Shown: piece by piece, positions 36,468-44,571 of the stretch
Numbering within the stretch: the stretch's first letter is position 1
Layout: every line of letters starts with the position of its first letter
Source of the DNA: Alphaproteobacteria bacterium
GTDB taxonomy: Bacteria; Pseudomonadota; Alphaproteobacteria; Micropepsales; Micropepsaceae
NCBI GenBank assembly: GCA_017983635.1
Contig: JAGOBA010000005.1
Coordinates: 149,833-213,832, forward strand
DNA length: 64,000 bases
Direction of reading: 5' to 3'
The notes under the pieces: generated by a model
Told to the model about the DNA's origin: nothing
Seen by the model: the letters and a program-made list of their open reading frames with translations, nothing else
Database searches by the model: none
Translations under genes and position numbers: made by a program

Positions 36468-37763
36468 CTAGTCGTCACACCGCGTGCCGCTCATCCGGAA
36501 AGCCCCGTTCCCGAAGTCGCGGTCTGCGCGCGAAGTGCAGTCGCCGCCGTAGCAAACGCACCGCCCATCGTCGCACTGTATATCATTGAACGAGGCTTGG
36601 CCCGACGCCCCTGCGGCAAGATCGATTCCCGTCCTCTTGCTATGCGTAATGCGGTTTTCCCGCAAATCCACTGCCGCCCCGGCCCCGACAACGATGCCGC
36701 GGCCGGGATGAGCGATGTTAACGCCCTTGGCCGATCCGCGCGCACCCGGCGCAAAAACAAGCCCGTCGACATAGCCGGCAATCACACCGCCTTCGATCGA
36801 GAAACTGACGCCGGGCAAGCTTGGCAGCGACGGCAAGTCGTCGCCCGGCGCACTGCCGCCGACCACAATGCCCGCCTGCCCCGCCCCAATCTGATAGATC
36901 TCCGCCGCTTCGCCGCGCAACACCTGCACCCGATTGAAAACGACAGGATAACGTCCGGTCATCCCCACGCGCACGCCGACAAGGCCACCCTTGATCAGCG
37001 TGTTCTGAATATTCGCGCCATCGACGCCCAGCGCCACGACTTGCGGCGCCCGAGCGCCGCTCGCAAATCCGCCGCCGGTCAGCGACACCATGGTACCCCG
37101 CACCGCATTGAGGGCCGGACCGCGGGCACGGATCGTCGATTCCGTCGACGAGAATGACCCGCCGTTCAGCCGCACCGCGTCACCATCGCTGCGCGATGCC
37201 AGATTGACGCGATTGAAATCGAGCCGCCCGTTCTGCACCACAAAGCAGCCGTCGATATCGATATTGTCGAAGCCGACGACCGAACTGCCGTAGCCCGGCG
37301 CGATCGTGGCGCAAGCCCCGCCGCGCAGCTCCGCCCGCCCGCCATACTCTTCCGCCGATTCGATCACGACACCTTCGTCGATCGAAAGCCCGGAGATGTC
37401 GCAAGCCGCATGCGGCAGAACGCGAATGCGCCCGCCATGGCGCAGCCGGTCAAGCGCCTCGCCGATCGACGACGATGTATAGGGCCGCGGCTCGCCGCAA
37501 CTCACATATTCCACACGACCCGATCCCGGACCATCGGGGCCTGGCCCAGGCCCGCCCGGCGGCCAAGGCCGTGGTCGCGTGTAAGCCTTTTTCTTCGGCT
37601 TGCAGCACAGCTGAATGTTCGGAAAGGAATACGGATCGCGCGGATCGGACTGCGCTTCCGCTTGCGCACCGCTATAGGCGGCCGCGGGCGCAGTGCCCCA
37701 TCCGGCGATCAACAAACTCGCCGCCGCCAAAGTCACAAGACGTGTCAACAGCTTCTGCCGCAT
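36468..37763 (-). CDS. Secreted parallel beta-helix protein (envelope operon gene 2)
   Basis: A 431-residue protein with a signal peptide (LLTRLVTLAAASLLIAGWGT, cleaved near APAAA), a Pro/Gly-rich linker (about 65-82) and about 300 residues of short repeated strands with stacked Gly/Asn turns (GVVIESAEEYGGRAELRGG; GFDNIDIDGCFVVQNGRLDF; GIDLAAGASGQASFND), a right-handed beta-helix as in pectate-lyase-like or NosD-type proteins. No catalytic set is clear. A GTG start at 37808 would overlap the upstream stop; ATG 37763 fits the signal peptide better. Confidence 0.78.
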   Translation of the reverse strand: MRQKLLTRLVTLAAASLLIAGWGTAPAAAYSGAQAEAQSDPRDPYSFPNIQLCCKPKKKAYTRPRPWPPGGPGPGPDGPGSGRVEYVSCGEPRPYTSSSIGEALDRLRHGGRIRVLPHAACDISGLSIDEGVVIESAEEYGGRAELRGGACATIAPGYGSSVVGFDNIDIDGCFVVQNGRLDFNRVNLASRSDGDAVRLNGGSFSSTESTIRARGPALNAVRGTMVSLTGGGFASGARAPQVVALGVDGANIQNTLIKGGLVGVRVGMTGRYPVVFNRVQVLRGEAAEIYQIGAGQAGIVVGGSAPGDDLPSLPSLPGVSFSIEGGVIAGYVDGLVFAPGARGSAKGVNIAHPGRGIVVGAGAAVDLRENRITHSKRTGIDLAAGASGQASFNDIQCDDGRCVCYGGDCTSRADRDFGNGAFRMSGTRCDD

Positions 37764-37804
37764 CTCTGTCACCCTGTCCCCAAGCCACCAACCGGCATAA
37801 GCCG

Positions 37805-39439
37805 TCACTGCGTTTCCTCAGCCTGCTCCTGCGCGGCGCGCTCGCGCTCGCGACGGCAGCGTTTCGTCTTGCATTCGCCCGGCGATGACTGCACGGGCGC
37901 CGATTCGAGAACGCGCAGGAACTCCGCGCGCGTCGGCGCAAAGCCCGCCGCCGCCGAACCCTGGCGATACCGCACCGCGCGATCTTCCGACTTCTCAAGC
38001 CCGTCCGCGCCTTGCGTATAGAGTTCCGACAAAGCGTACATCGCCTCGCCGTCGCCCTGCTCCGCCGCCGCAAGCAACCACTTCTCTGCGCGCACATAGT
38101 CGGTGACCACGCCCACGCCCTTGACATACATAATGCCCAGGCAGCGCTGCGCCCGCGCGTACCCGCGCACCGCACCGATCTGCAGCAGCCGCGTCAGCTG
38201 AATCGGCGTCAGCGTGCCGGTCTGCGGATCGCCCAAGAAATCCTGATACTTGGACACGGCCCGCGAATAGTCGTTGCCGCCGGTGTTCCGGAAGAAGCCC
38301 AAGAACTGCAGCATGTCGCGGCGGATCGTCTGCGGGATCAGCCGCTCGCCCATCGCCAGCGCCTGCGCCCGGCGCGCATTCACCGCGCACTCGTCGCTAT
38401 GTACCAGGCCCGACGGTGTCTCGCCGCGATAGCGCGTCTCGGCCGCGTAGAACTCGAACGGCGCCAGCCAGCGCAGCGCCTTGGCCTTCGCCAGCACTTC
38501 CGACTGCGCCGAAGACTTCGCGTCCGCGCCCGAGCTGTAATCGCCGGGCCAGTTCTTCAACGCCTCGATATAGGTCTTGGCGATCGGATGCCCCGCCCGA
38601 TCCGCGAGCTGGTAATAGACCATCGCCTCGATCGTGCTGGTCGGGAACACTGCCGCCGAACCGCCGCCCGTCGAATAGCGCGAGCACGAACTGCCCGGCG
38701 TCATCCAGCCGAACCAGTCGCTGCTGTTGCAAAGCTTGTTGCCCCAATAGTCGGAGCCGAATCGCGTCGACGATGAAGTCGAGCCCGGATAGCCGCCCGG
38801 CGTCGACGACGTCGGATAGGGCGACGGCGCCGGCGTCACGCGGGTAGGCAACATGCCGGGATTGCGTCCGACGGGACGACGCCAGTAGGGCTGATCCGAA
38901 ACACCGGTCAAAGGCGCCGACTGACTCTGATGCCGTTGCGCGATGAACGGATCGTGCAGCTGGCCCAGCATGACGAAGCCGTCGCCGCCGCGGCACGATT
39001 CGATATACGACACGCGATTGCGCACATCGATCCGCTCGTCCTGCAGCAGGTTGCGATAGATTTCGCGCGCGCTGTCGTCGGCCGCCGCGAGTTTCGACAC
39101 CACCGCGTCCGCGGCGGGATCGAGATGGATGTGATCGAAGATTCCGGAGTTGCGTCCCGCGAGGAAGTACCAGACGAACGCTTCGACCGGATCGTAATAG
39201 CCTTTGTCGTCTTCGCGCTTGGCCGCGTAGATGTCGCCGAGTTTCACTTGCGCGAAGAAATCGTTGTCCTGCCATGCCGCGCGGCGGCACAAACGAATCG
39301 CTTCGTCCTTGCGTCCGTACTGATAGGCCCGCTCGCATTCCGCGACGTCGGCTTTTGCCGGTGTGAACGCTGCGATCGAGCACATCGTCATCGCGGCGAG
39401 CAGAGACCGGCGCGCAATGGTCGCAAAGTGGTTCTTCAC
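37805..39439 (-). CDS. SEL1-like/TPR repeat secreted protein (envelope operon gene 1)
   Basis: A 544-residue protein starting at GTG 39439 with GAAGG upstream. After a signal peptide (SLLAAMTMCSIAAFTPAKA), SEL1-like helical repeats appear at the N-terminus (ECERAYQYGRKDEAIRLCRR) and C-terminus (ARAQRCLGIMYVKGVGVVTD; KWLLAAAEQGDGEAMYALSE; LYTQGADGLE), separated by a Pro/Ser/Gly-rich middle (about 195-270). SEL1 proteins usually scaffold partners, here presumably the three envelope proteins encoded downstream. No known system with this set comes to mind. Confidence 0.8.
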   Translation of the reverse strand: MKNHFATIARRSLLAAMTMCSIAAFTPAKADVAECERAYQYGRKDEAIRLCRRAAWQDNDFFAQVKLGDIYAAKREDDKGYYDPVEAFVWYFLAGRNSGIFDHIHLDPAADAVVSKLAAADDSAREIYRNLLQDERIDVRNRVSYIESCRGGDGFVMLGQLHDPFIAQRHQSQSAPLTGVSDQPYWRRPVGRNPGMLPTRVTPAPSPYPTSSTPGGYPGSTSSSTRFGSDYWGNKLCNSSDWFGWMTPGSSCSRYSTGGGSAAVFPTSTIEAMVYYQLADRAGHPIAKTYIEALKNWPGDYSSGADAKSSAQSEVLAKAKALRWLAPFEFYAAETRYRGETPSGLVHSDECAVNARRAQALAMGERLIPQTIRRDMLQFLGFFRNTGGNDYSRAVSKYQDFLGDPQTGTLTPIQLTRLLQIGAVRGYARAQRCLGIMYVKGVGVVTDYVRAEKWLLAAAEQGDGEAMYALSELYTQGADGLEKSEDRAVRYRQGSAAAGFAPTRAEFLRVLESAPVQSSPGECKTKRCRRERERAAQEQAEETQ

Positions 39440-39833
39440 GGGGATGGAACCTTCCAACTGAGACGCGCGCTTGGGCTGCATGTGTCCCCTCAACCAACGT
39501 CGTGAATACAAACTCGGGTATGCCGTGCGGGCCTTTGGTCCTTCGAAGACTCAGGGTCAGCACTGTTAAGTATTGAGCGCCACCGCCCGAACATGTGTCA
39601 ATACGAGAGAGCAAAAAAAGCGTGATAGAATCACGTAGTTAGACGATACTTTGCATGTACGAACTGAGCCTCGGCAACTCATGCGAGCGCACGCGAAAAG
39701 CGCAATGCACAGACCTACTCGGACCATGAGTTGCGGCCATCTGCAATTTGTGGTCGTGCCACTCAGGGTTTAACTAAGAAATGCCTTTGCGTATGGCGAT
39801 GAATTCCCCAACGCGGCGAATGTGGAGAAGTCG
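39440..39833. other. Divergent non-coding region with RNA-like structure
   Basis: About 390 bases with no credible ORF. It holds a terminator-like hairpin with a T-run on the minus strand (39613-39635) and, upstream of it on that strand, a perfect 10-base inverted repeat, GCAACTCATG (39674-39683) with CATGAGTTGC (39725-39734). It must also contain promoters for the envelope operon (minus) and the isomerase gene (plus). Confidence 0.5.
39613..39635 (-). terminator. Terminator-like hairpin with T7 tract in the envelope-operon leader
   Basis: On the minus strand CGTGAT-TCT-ATCACG is followed by C and seven T residues. It is 175 bases upstream of the GTG at 39439, so it would end a short transcript from this region or act as an attenuator of the operon. 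Confidence 0.5.
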
Positions 39834-40484
39834 ATGTCACTGGAAGTCGAAGTGTTCTGGTCGTTTCGCTCGCCTTACTCGTATCTCGCGGCGCCTCGAA
39901 TGGTCGCACTGGAGAAAGAGTGGGACCTGAAATTCCGTGTGCGTCCTGTTTATCCGATCGCGGTCCGGCTCGACGGTTGGTTCAAGAATGCAAATCCGAT
40001 GTGGCGGCCCTATCTCGTGCGCGACGTGATGCGCGAAGCGGAGCGGAACGGCACGCCGTTCGCATGGCCAAAGCCCGATCCGATTCTCATGGATTTCGCG
40101 ACCGGCGAAGTCTCGAAACAACAACCGCACATCCATCGCCTCACGCGCCTGGGCGTCGCTGCGGCGGAGAACGGACAAGGCCTTCCCTTCATCCACGAAA
40201 TCTCATCAACGCTCTACGGCGGCAAAGTACAGAACTGGCATGAAGGCAATCACCTGAGCGAAGCCGCAGCACGCGCCGGCATCAACCTCGCCGAACTCGA
40301 CGAAGCCATCACGCGCAACCCCGACCGCTACGAAGCAATGATCAAAGCCAACGAAGAAGCCCACCGCAAAGCCGGCCACTGGGGCGTCCCCACTTTCGCC
40401 TACAACGGCGAACCCTTCTTCGGCCAAGACCGGTTGGACGCGCTACTATGGCGCCTAGGAAAGAACGGCCTGAAGCGCCGGTGA
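39834..40484 (+). CDS. DsbA-fold oxidoreductase / 2-hydroxychromene-2-carboxylate isomerase-like
   Basis: A 216-residue thioredoxin-fold protein of the kappa-GST/HCCA isomerase type. EVFWSFRSPYSYLAAPRM has Ser-Pro where DsbA has CxxC, and GHWGVPTFAYNGEPFFGQDR contains the conserved cis-Pro and the GQDR tail typical of HCCA isomerases. These act with glutathione on aromatic-ring intermediates. Start ATG 39834 has GGAG 7 bases upstream; a GTG lies four codons earlier. Confidence 0.87.
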   Translation: MSLEVEVFWSFRSPYSYLAAPRMVALEKEWDLKFRVRPVYPIAVRLDGWFKNANPMWRPYLVRDVMREAERNGTPFAWPKPDPILMDFATGEVSKQQPHIHRLTRLGVAAAENGQGLPFIHEISSTLYGGKVQNWHEGNHLSEAAARAGINLAELDEAITRNPDRYEAMIKANEEAHRKAGHWGVPTFAYNGEPFFGQDRLDALLWRLGKNGLKRR

Positions 40485-40490
40485 GGTGAG

Positions 40491-40731
40491 AAGGAAGATT
40501 CTCACCACAAAGGCGCGACGGTGCACGAAGGTCCACAAAGAAGAGATCTCACACAATGAAACAATGACACAATGGGGACCTTCCTTCGGCGCGAAGCGCC
40601 AGTCGGAGTCTGATCGCGCGCTGACGCGCGCAGGTTCTCACCATTGCTTCATTGTTTCATTGTGTGAGTCATTCTTCCTTCGTGAACCTTCGAGGTCCTT
40701 AGAGCCTTTGTGGTGAAAATCTTTCTTCCTT
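40491..40731. repeat. Long imperfect inverted-repeat element, copy 2
   Basis: The arms are about 85-90 bases: the left (40491-40575) includes CACCACAAAGG, CACGAAGG and CACACAATGAAACAATG; the right (about 40642-40731) is its reverse complement at roughly three of four positions. The element fills the whole gap between two convergent genes, ending at the stop codon at 40732. The loop has GGCGCGAAGCGCC and CGCGCGCTGACGCGCGC. It shares arm and loop blocks with copy 1 at 428-613. No coding capacity. Confidence 0.8.
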
Positions 40732-41493
40732 CTAGGACCACAAGCCCCGCTCCTCCAGCACCCGCTTCAGCAGCGCCGGCCTATCCGTCATCAGCCCGTG
40801 CACGCCCAGATCGAGCAGGCGCTTCATCTCCGCCTCTTCGTCGATCGTCCACACATGCACCTGCAGGCCCCGACGCTCCGCCGTTTCGACGAAGCGCCGC
40901 GTCACGACAGTGACGTTGCCCGTCTTCACCGGCACCTGCGCGCAACCCTCGCGCCAGCGCGTCGTCGGCACGCCCGCGGAGGCCGCCTTCAGCTTCAACA
41001 CGCCCTGCGGCCCCAGCGACGTACACACCCGCCCGTCGAACGCGTCGTAAACTTGCCGAATCCGCTTATCCGAAAACGACCCCACGCAAACCCGGTCCTC
41101 AGCCCCGACCCGCTTGATCAGTGCGATCAGCGGCGCCACAACGGCATCATGCTTCGGATCGATATTGATCCGCACATTCGGCCAGCGTGTCAGCAAGTCT
41201 TCCATCAACGGAATAGGCTCACCGCCAATCCGCGCCGAGGCCAACGCGCTCCAAGTCAGTTCCTCGATCTTGCCGGTCGCATCCGACACCCGGTCGAGCT
41301 TGTCGTCGTGGAACGACACCACCACGCCGTCCCGCGTCGCGTACGCGTCGGTCTCCAGATACCGGTAACCGAGGTCCACCGCATAGCCGAACGCCTTCAT
41401 CGTATTCTCGGGCGCTTCCAACACGCCGCCACGATGCGCGAACGCCAAGACGCCTGAGTGTTCCAGAAACGGGTACTTCGCGGGACGGGCCAT
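40732..41493 (-). CDS. Glycerophosphodiester phosphodiesterase
   Basis: A 253-residue cytosolic TIM-barrel enzyme releasing glycerol 3-phosphate from lipid head-group diesters. Catalytic and metal residues are in FAHRGGVLEAPENTM, YLETDAYATRDG and VSFHDDKLDRVSD; the closing strands are VHVWTIDEEAEMKRLLDLGV and GLMTDRPALL. There is no signal peptide. It converges with the isomerase gene across repeat copy 2. Confidence 0.94.
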   Translation of the reverse strand: MARPAKYPFLEHSGVLAFAHRGGVLEAPENTMKAFGYAVDLGYRYLETDAYATRDGVVVSFHDDKLDRVSDATGKIEELTWSALASARIGGEPIPLMEDLLTRWPNVRINIDPKHDAVVAPLIALIKRVGAEDRVCVGSFSDKRIRQVYDAFDGRVCTSLGPQGVLKLKAASAGVPTTRWREGCAQVPVKTGNVTVVTRRFVETAERRGLQVHVWTIDEEAEMKRLLDLGVHGLMTDRPALLKRVLEERGLWS

Positions 41494-41578
41494 CGTTCAC
41501 GAGTTTGTGGTTCGGCCCGTGCCTTGTCCAGCCCGGCGACGGCCTCTAGTGTCCCGCGCAACGAACAAGGAGGGGATG

Positions 41579-43438
41579 ATGACCGCCACGCCGCTTGGGC
41601 GCTTGCCGCGCCGCGCTTTCCTGCAGCTCTCGGCCGCAACCGCCGCGCTCGGCCTCACCGGCTGCATCGACGATATCGCGCGGGCCGACATCGACACGCC
41701 CGGCACCGCGATCGCCGACGACAAGCTCCTCGCCTTCTTCCTGAAGAGCTTCACCCGCGAACTGCAAGAATCGCCGGAGTTCATGACCAGCCTTGGGATG
41801 AAGACTCGCTACGGCGAGTGGAGCGACCTCTCCAACGAATTCGCCGAGACGTCCCATAAGAACACCGTCGCCGACACCGATTACATGCACACGAAGATCG
41901 ACCGCGCCGCCTTGAGCCCGGCGATGCGCGTTTCCTACGACGTCTTCCTGCTCCGCAACGAGCAGCGCCTCGCGAACTACCCGTTCCGCTTCCACAACTA
42001 CGATGTGTCGCATTTCGGCGGCCCGCACCAGAACGTGCCCACGCTGTTGATCAACCAGCACCGCATCGACGACGCGTCCGACGCCGAGGCTTACATCAGC
42101 CGCATCGCTAACACCGAAGCCGTGATGCGCCAAACCGTCGACTTCATGCGCGAGGCCCAGGCGAAGGGCGTGACCCTGCCCCGCTTCTCCTACGGCCTCA
42201 TGATCGACGACACCCGCAAAGTTCTGCGCGGCGCGCCGTTCGACGGCGCCGCCGACAACGAAATCCTGGCCGACTTCAAAACCAAGGTCGGCAAGCTCTC
42301 CATCGCAGCCGACAAGAAAGCGAAACTGATCGCCGACGCCGAAAGCGCCCTGAAGCAAAAGCTCAAGCCCGCCTTCGAAAAATTCCTCGCCGTCTCGCAA
42401 GAAGTTGCCGCCTTCGCCAAGACCGACCACGGTGTCGGCGCGCTCCCGAACGGCAAGGCCTACTACGACGAACGCGCCGCCTACCACACGACGCTGAAAA
42501 TGCCGGCAGCCGAGATACACAAACTCGGCCTCGCCGAAGTCGCGCGTCTCTCAGCCGATATGACGAAACTAAAAGCCAAGATCGGCTTCAAGGGACCGCT
42601 GAAAGCGTTCTACGCCGATCTGCGCCGGAACCCGCGCTATCTCTATCCGACCACCACCCAAGGCCGAAACGACTATCTCACGCGCGCGCAAGACCTCCTG
42701 AACGCCGCCAAGGCTGCGCTGCCATCCGCCTTCGGCACGCTTCCGAAAGCCGACATCGCGGTCAAGCGCATGGAGCCGTTCCTGGAAAGCGGTCAAACGA
42801 TCGCCTTCTACAATCAAGCCGCGGCCGACGGTTCGCGCCCCGGCTACGTCTTCTACAATCTGGCCTCGATGGCGACGCTGCCCAAGTGGCAGATGGCGGC
42901 GCTCGCCTTCCACGAAGGCATCCCCGGCCACCACCTGCAAATTTCGATCGCGCAGGAAACGAAGAACATTCCCGACTTCCGCAAGTACACGTTCTTCACC
43001 GCCTACGTCGAAGGCTGGGCGCTCTACACCGAGTACCTGGCGAAAGAGATGGGTCTCTACAAGGATGACCTCGACGAAATCGGCCGCATCACGATGGAAC
43101 TCTGGCGCGCCTGCCGCCTGGTCGTCGACACCGGCATCCACACCATGGGCTGGAACCGCCGGCAGGCCGTCGATTACTTCGTCGCCAACACGGCGCTCAC
43201 GCGCGACAACATCGTGCGCGAAATCGACCGGTACTTCGTCTACCCCGGCCAAGCTTGTGCCTATCAGATCGGCCGCAACAAAATCCTGGACCTGCGCGAA
43301 CGCGCCAAGACCGCTTTAGGCTCCCGCTTCGACCTGCGCGCCTATCACGATACCGTGCTGGAGAACGGGGCGCTGCCGTTGCCCGTACTGGAAACGATCG
43401 TATCCGAATGGGTGCGCTCTCGCGCCGCGCCGGTGTGA
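41579..43438 (+). CDS. DUF885 family lipoprotein, probable metallopeptidase
   Basis: A 619-residue protein. The N-terminus has a twin-arginine-like start (LPRRAFLQLS) and a lipobox (GLTGC), suggesting export and lipid anchoring. AFHEGIPGHHLQ carries an HExxxH-type zinc motif in the C-terminal half, followed by FFTAYVEGWALYTEYLAKEM, whose Glu is the likely third ligand. DUF885 proteins resemble M2/M32-like helical peptidases. A strong AAGGAGG precedes the start; an ATG one codon earlier is possible. Confidence 0.88.
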   Translation: MTATPLGRLPRRAFLQLSAATAALGLTGCIDDIARADIDTPGTAIADDKLLAFFLKSFTRELQESPEFMTSLGMKTRYGEWSDLSNEFAETSHKNTVADTDYMHTKIDRAALSPAMRVSYDVFLLRNEQRLANYPFRFHNYDVSHFGGPHQNVPTLLINQHRIDDASDAEAYISRIANTEAVMRQTVDFMREAQAKGVTLPRFSYGLMIDDTRKVLRGAPFDGAADNEILADFKTKVGKLSIAADKKAKLIADAESALKQKLKPAFEKFLAVSQEVAAFAKTDHGVGALPNGKAYYDERAAYHTTLKMPAAEIHKLGLAEVARLSADMTKLKAKIGFKGPLKAFYADLRRNPRYLYPTTTQGRNDYLTRAQDLLNAAKAALPSAFGTLPKADIAVKRMEPFLESGQTIAFYNQAAADGSRPGYVFYNLASMATLPKWQMAALAFHEGIPGHHLQISIAQETKNIPDFRKYTFFTAYVEGWALYTEYLAKEMGLYKDDLDEIGRITMELWRACRLVVDTGIHTMGWNRRQAVDYFVANTALTRDNIVREIDRYFVYPGQACAYQIGRNKILDLRERAKTALGSRFDLRAYHDTVLENGALPLPVLETIVSEWVRSRAAPV

Positions 43439-43513
43439 CGCCGGCCAATCTTGAGAGAGCCACAATCGCCGCTTAGCTCTTGCACGGGAAGTAACACGTT
43501 GAGGTGCAGAACC

Positions 43514-43960
43514 ATGCGTTCGCTTTGGATTGTTAGTGCCTTCGTTGTCTCCGCGCTATTCGCGCAGACGGCCTCCGCCGCCGAGGTCGTCGTCGAAATG
43601 CTGAACCGCGACAAGGGCGCGAACCTCTCGAATCTCTTCAAACCCGGCTTCGTGAAAGTGAACGCCGGCGACACGGTGAAATGGGTCGCGACCAACCCCG
43701 GCCACAACGTGGCTTTCGTCGCGGGCGGCGTGCCTGCGGGCGTGGCGCTCTTCACCTCCGGCTTCACGAAGGAGATCAAGTTCACGTTCGTGAAACCCGG
43801 CCTCTACCTCTACAAATGCACGCCGCATTTCGGCATGGGCATGGTGGGCCTGGTGCGGGTCGGCAACGACAAGAGCAATCTCGCGGCCGTCAAAGCCGCC
43901 TATATGCCGCCGCTCTCCAAGAAGCGCCTAGAGCCGCTGCTCGTCGAAGCCGCGAAGTAA
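43514..43960 (+). CDS. Pseudoazurin (periplasmic blue copper protein)
   Basis: A 148-residue cupredoxin with a signal peptide (VSAFVVSALFAQTASA) and copper ligands His in NPGHNVAF and Cys-His-Met in YKCTPHFGMGM. It is a soluble electron carrier, often to nitrite or nitrous-oxide reductases; no such enzyme is in the window. The C-terminal extension (MPPLSKKRLEPLLVEA) is usual for pseudoazurins. Confidence 0.93.
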   Translation: MRSLWIVSAFVVSALFAQTASAAEVVVEMLNRDKGANLSNLFKPGFVKVNAGDTVKWVATNPGHNVAFVAGGVPAGVALFTSGFTKEIKFTFVKPGLYLYKCTPHFGMGMVGLVRVGNDKSNLAAVKAAYMPPLSKKRLEPLLVEAAK

Positions 43961-44060
43961 CCACGTTCCGCCGTTAACGCTGTCCCCGATGACTTGTGGA
44001 GCGCCGCCGCCGGCGCGCTAGAATACGGCAGCGCTCGAATTGTCTTTGGGGATGGGTTTC

Positions 44061-44513
44061 ATGTCGCGCACGATCGCGGTCGCAGTCTTTGCCGTTACAA
44101 TGAGTGCCGCTTCAATCGCGGCACCGCAGAATCAATTGATCGCACCGAACCTGAACCCGGGCCTGCGCACGGTCCCGTCGGTGCCGCACACCTATTACGT
44201 GGGCGAGAGGGGCGATTGCGCAAAGCAACTCGCGACTCGCATCGACTCCGGCACGGTGATCAAGGGCCCCGACGGCCAAGTCGCCCACATGACCGGCATG
44301 GCGACGGGCGCCACGAGCGCGGCGGGCGACCTCGTGATCACCTCGGTCTCGGCCGACGGCCTTTCGGCGACGGCGGACTTCATGGCCTGCATGTCGGAAA
44401 CCTCAGTCACGCCAGGCGCCGTGAGCGCGATTATGCCTTTGACCGGCAAACTGCGGGCCGTCACGGTCCGCGCCCAGTCGAACCAGATCGTCCTGCAAAC
44501 TGCCGCGCAGTAA
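44061..44513 (+). CDS. Hypothetical secreted protein
   Basis: A 150-residue protein with a signal peptide (TIAVAVFAVTMSAASIAA) and two cysteines (GDCAKQL, MACMSET) in a small beta-rich mature domain. Not recognised. The start could be ATG 44061 or 44052. It converges with a DUF1329 gene. Confidence 0.7.
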   Translation: MSRTIAVAVFAVTMSAASIAAPQNQLIAPNLNPGLRTVPSVPHTYYVGERGDCAKQLATRIDSGTVIKGPDGQVAHMTGMATGATSAAGDLVITSVSADGLSATADFMACMSETSVTPGAVSAIMPLTGKLRAVTVRAQSNQIVLQTAAQ

Positions 44514-44517
44514 CGCA

Positions 44518-44550
44518 CAAGAAAGAGCCGCCCCATCACTGGAGCGGCTC
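44518..44550 (-). terminator. Terminator of the first DUF1329 gene
   Basis: GAGCCGC and GCGGCTC (44525-44531 with 44544-44550) form a 7-bp stem followed on the minus strand by TTTCTTG. It lies 22 bases past the DUF1329 stop and could also slow plus-strand transcription. Confidence 0.65.
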
Positions 44551-44571
44551 GCTTACCTGCTTTAGTTGCGT

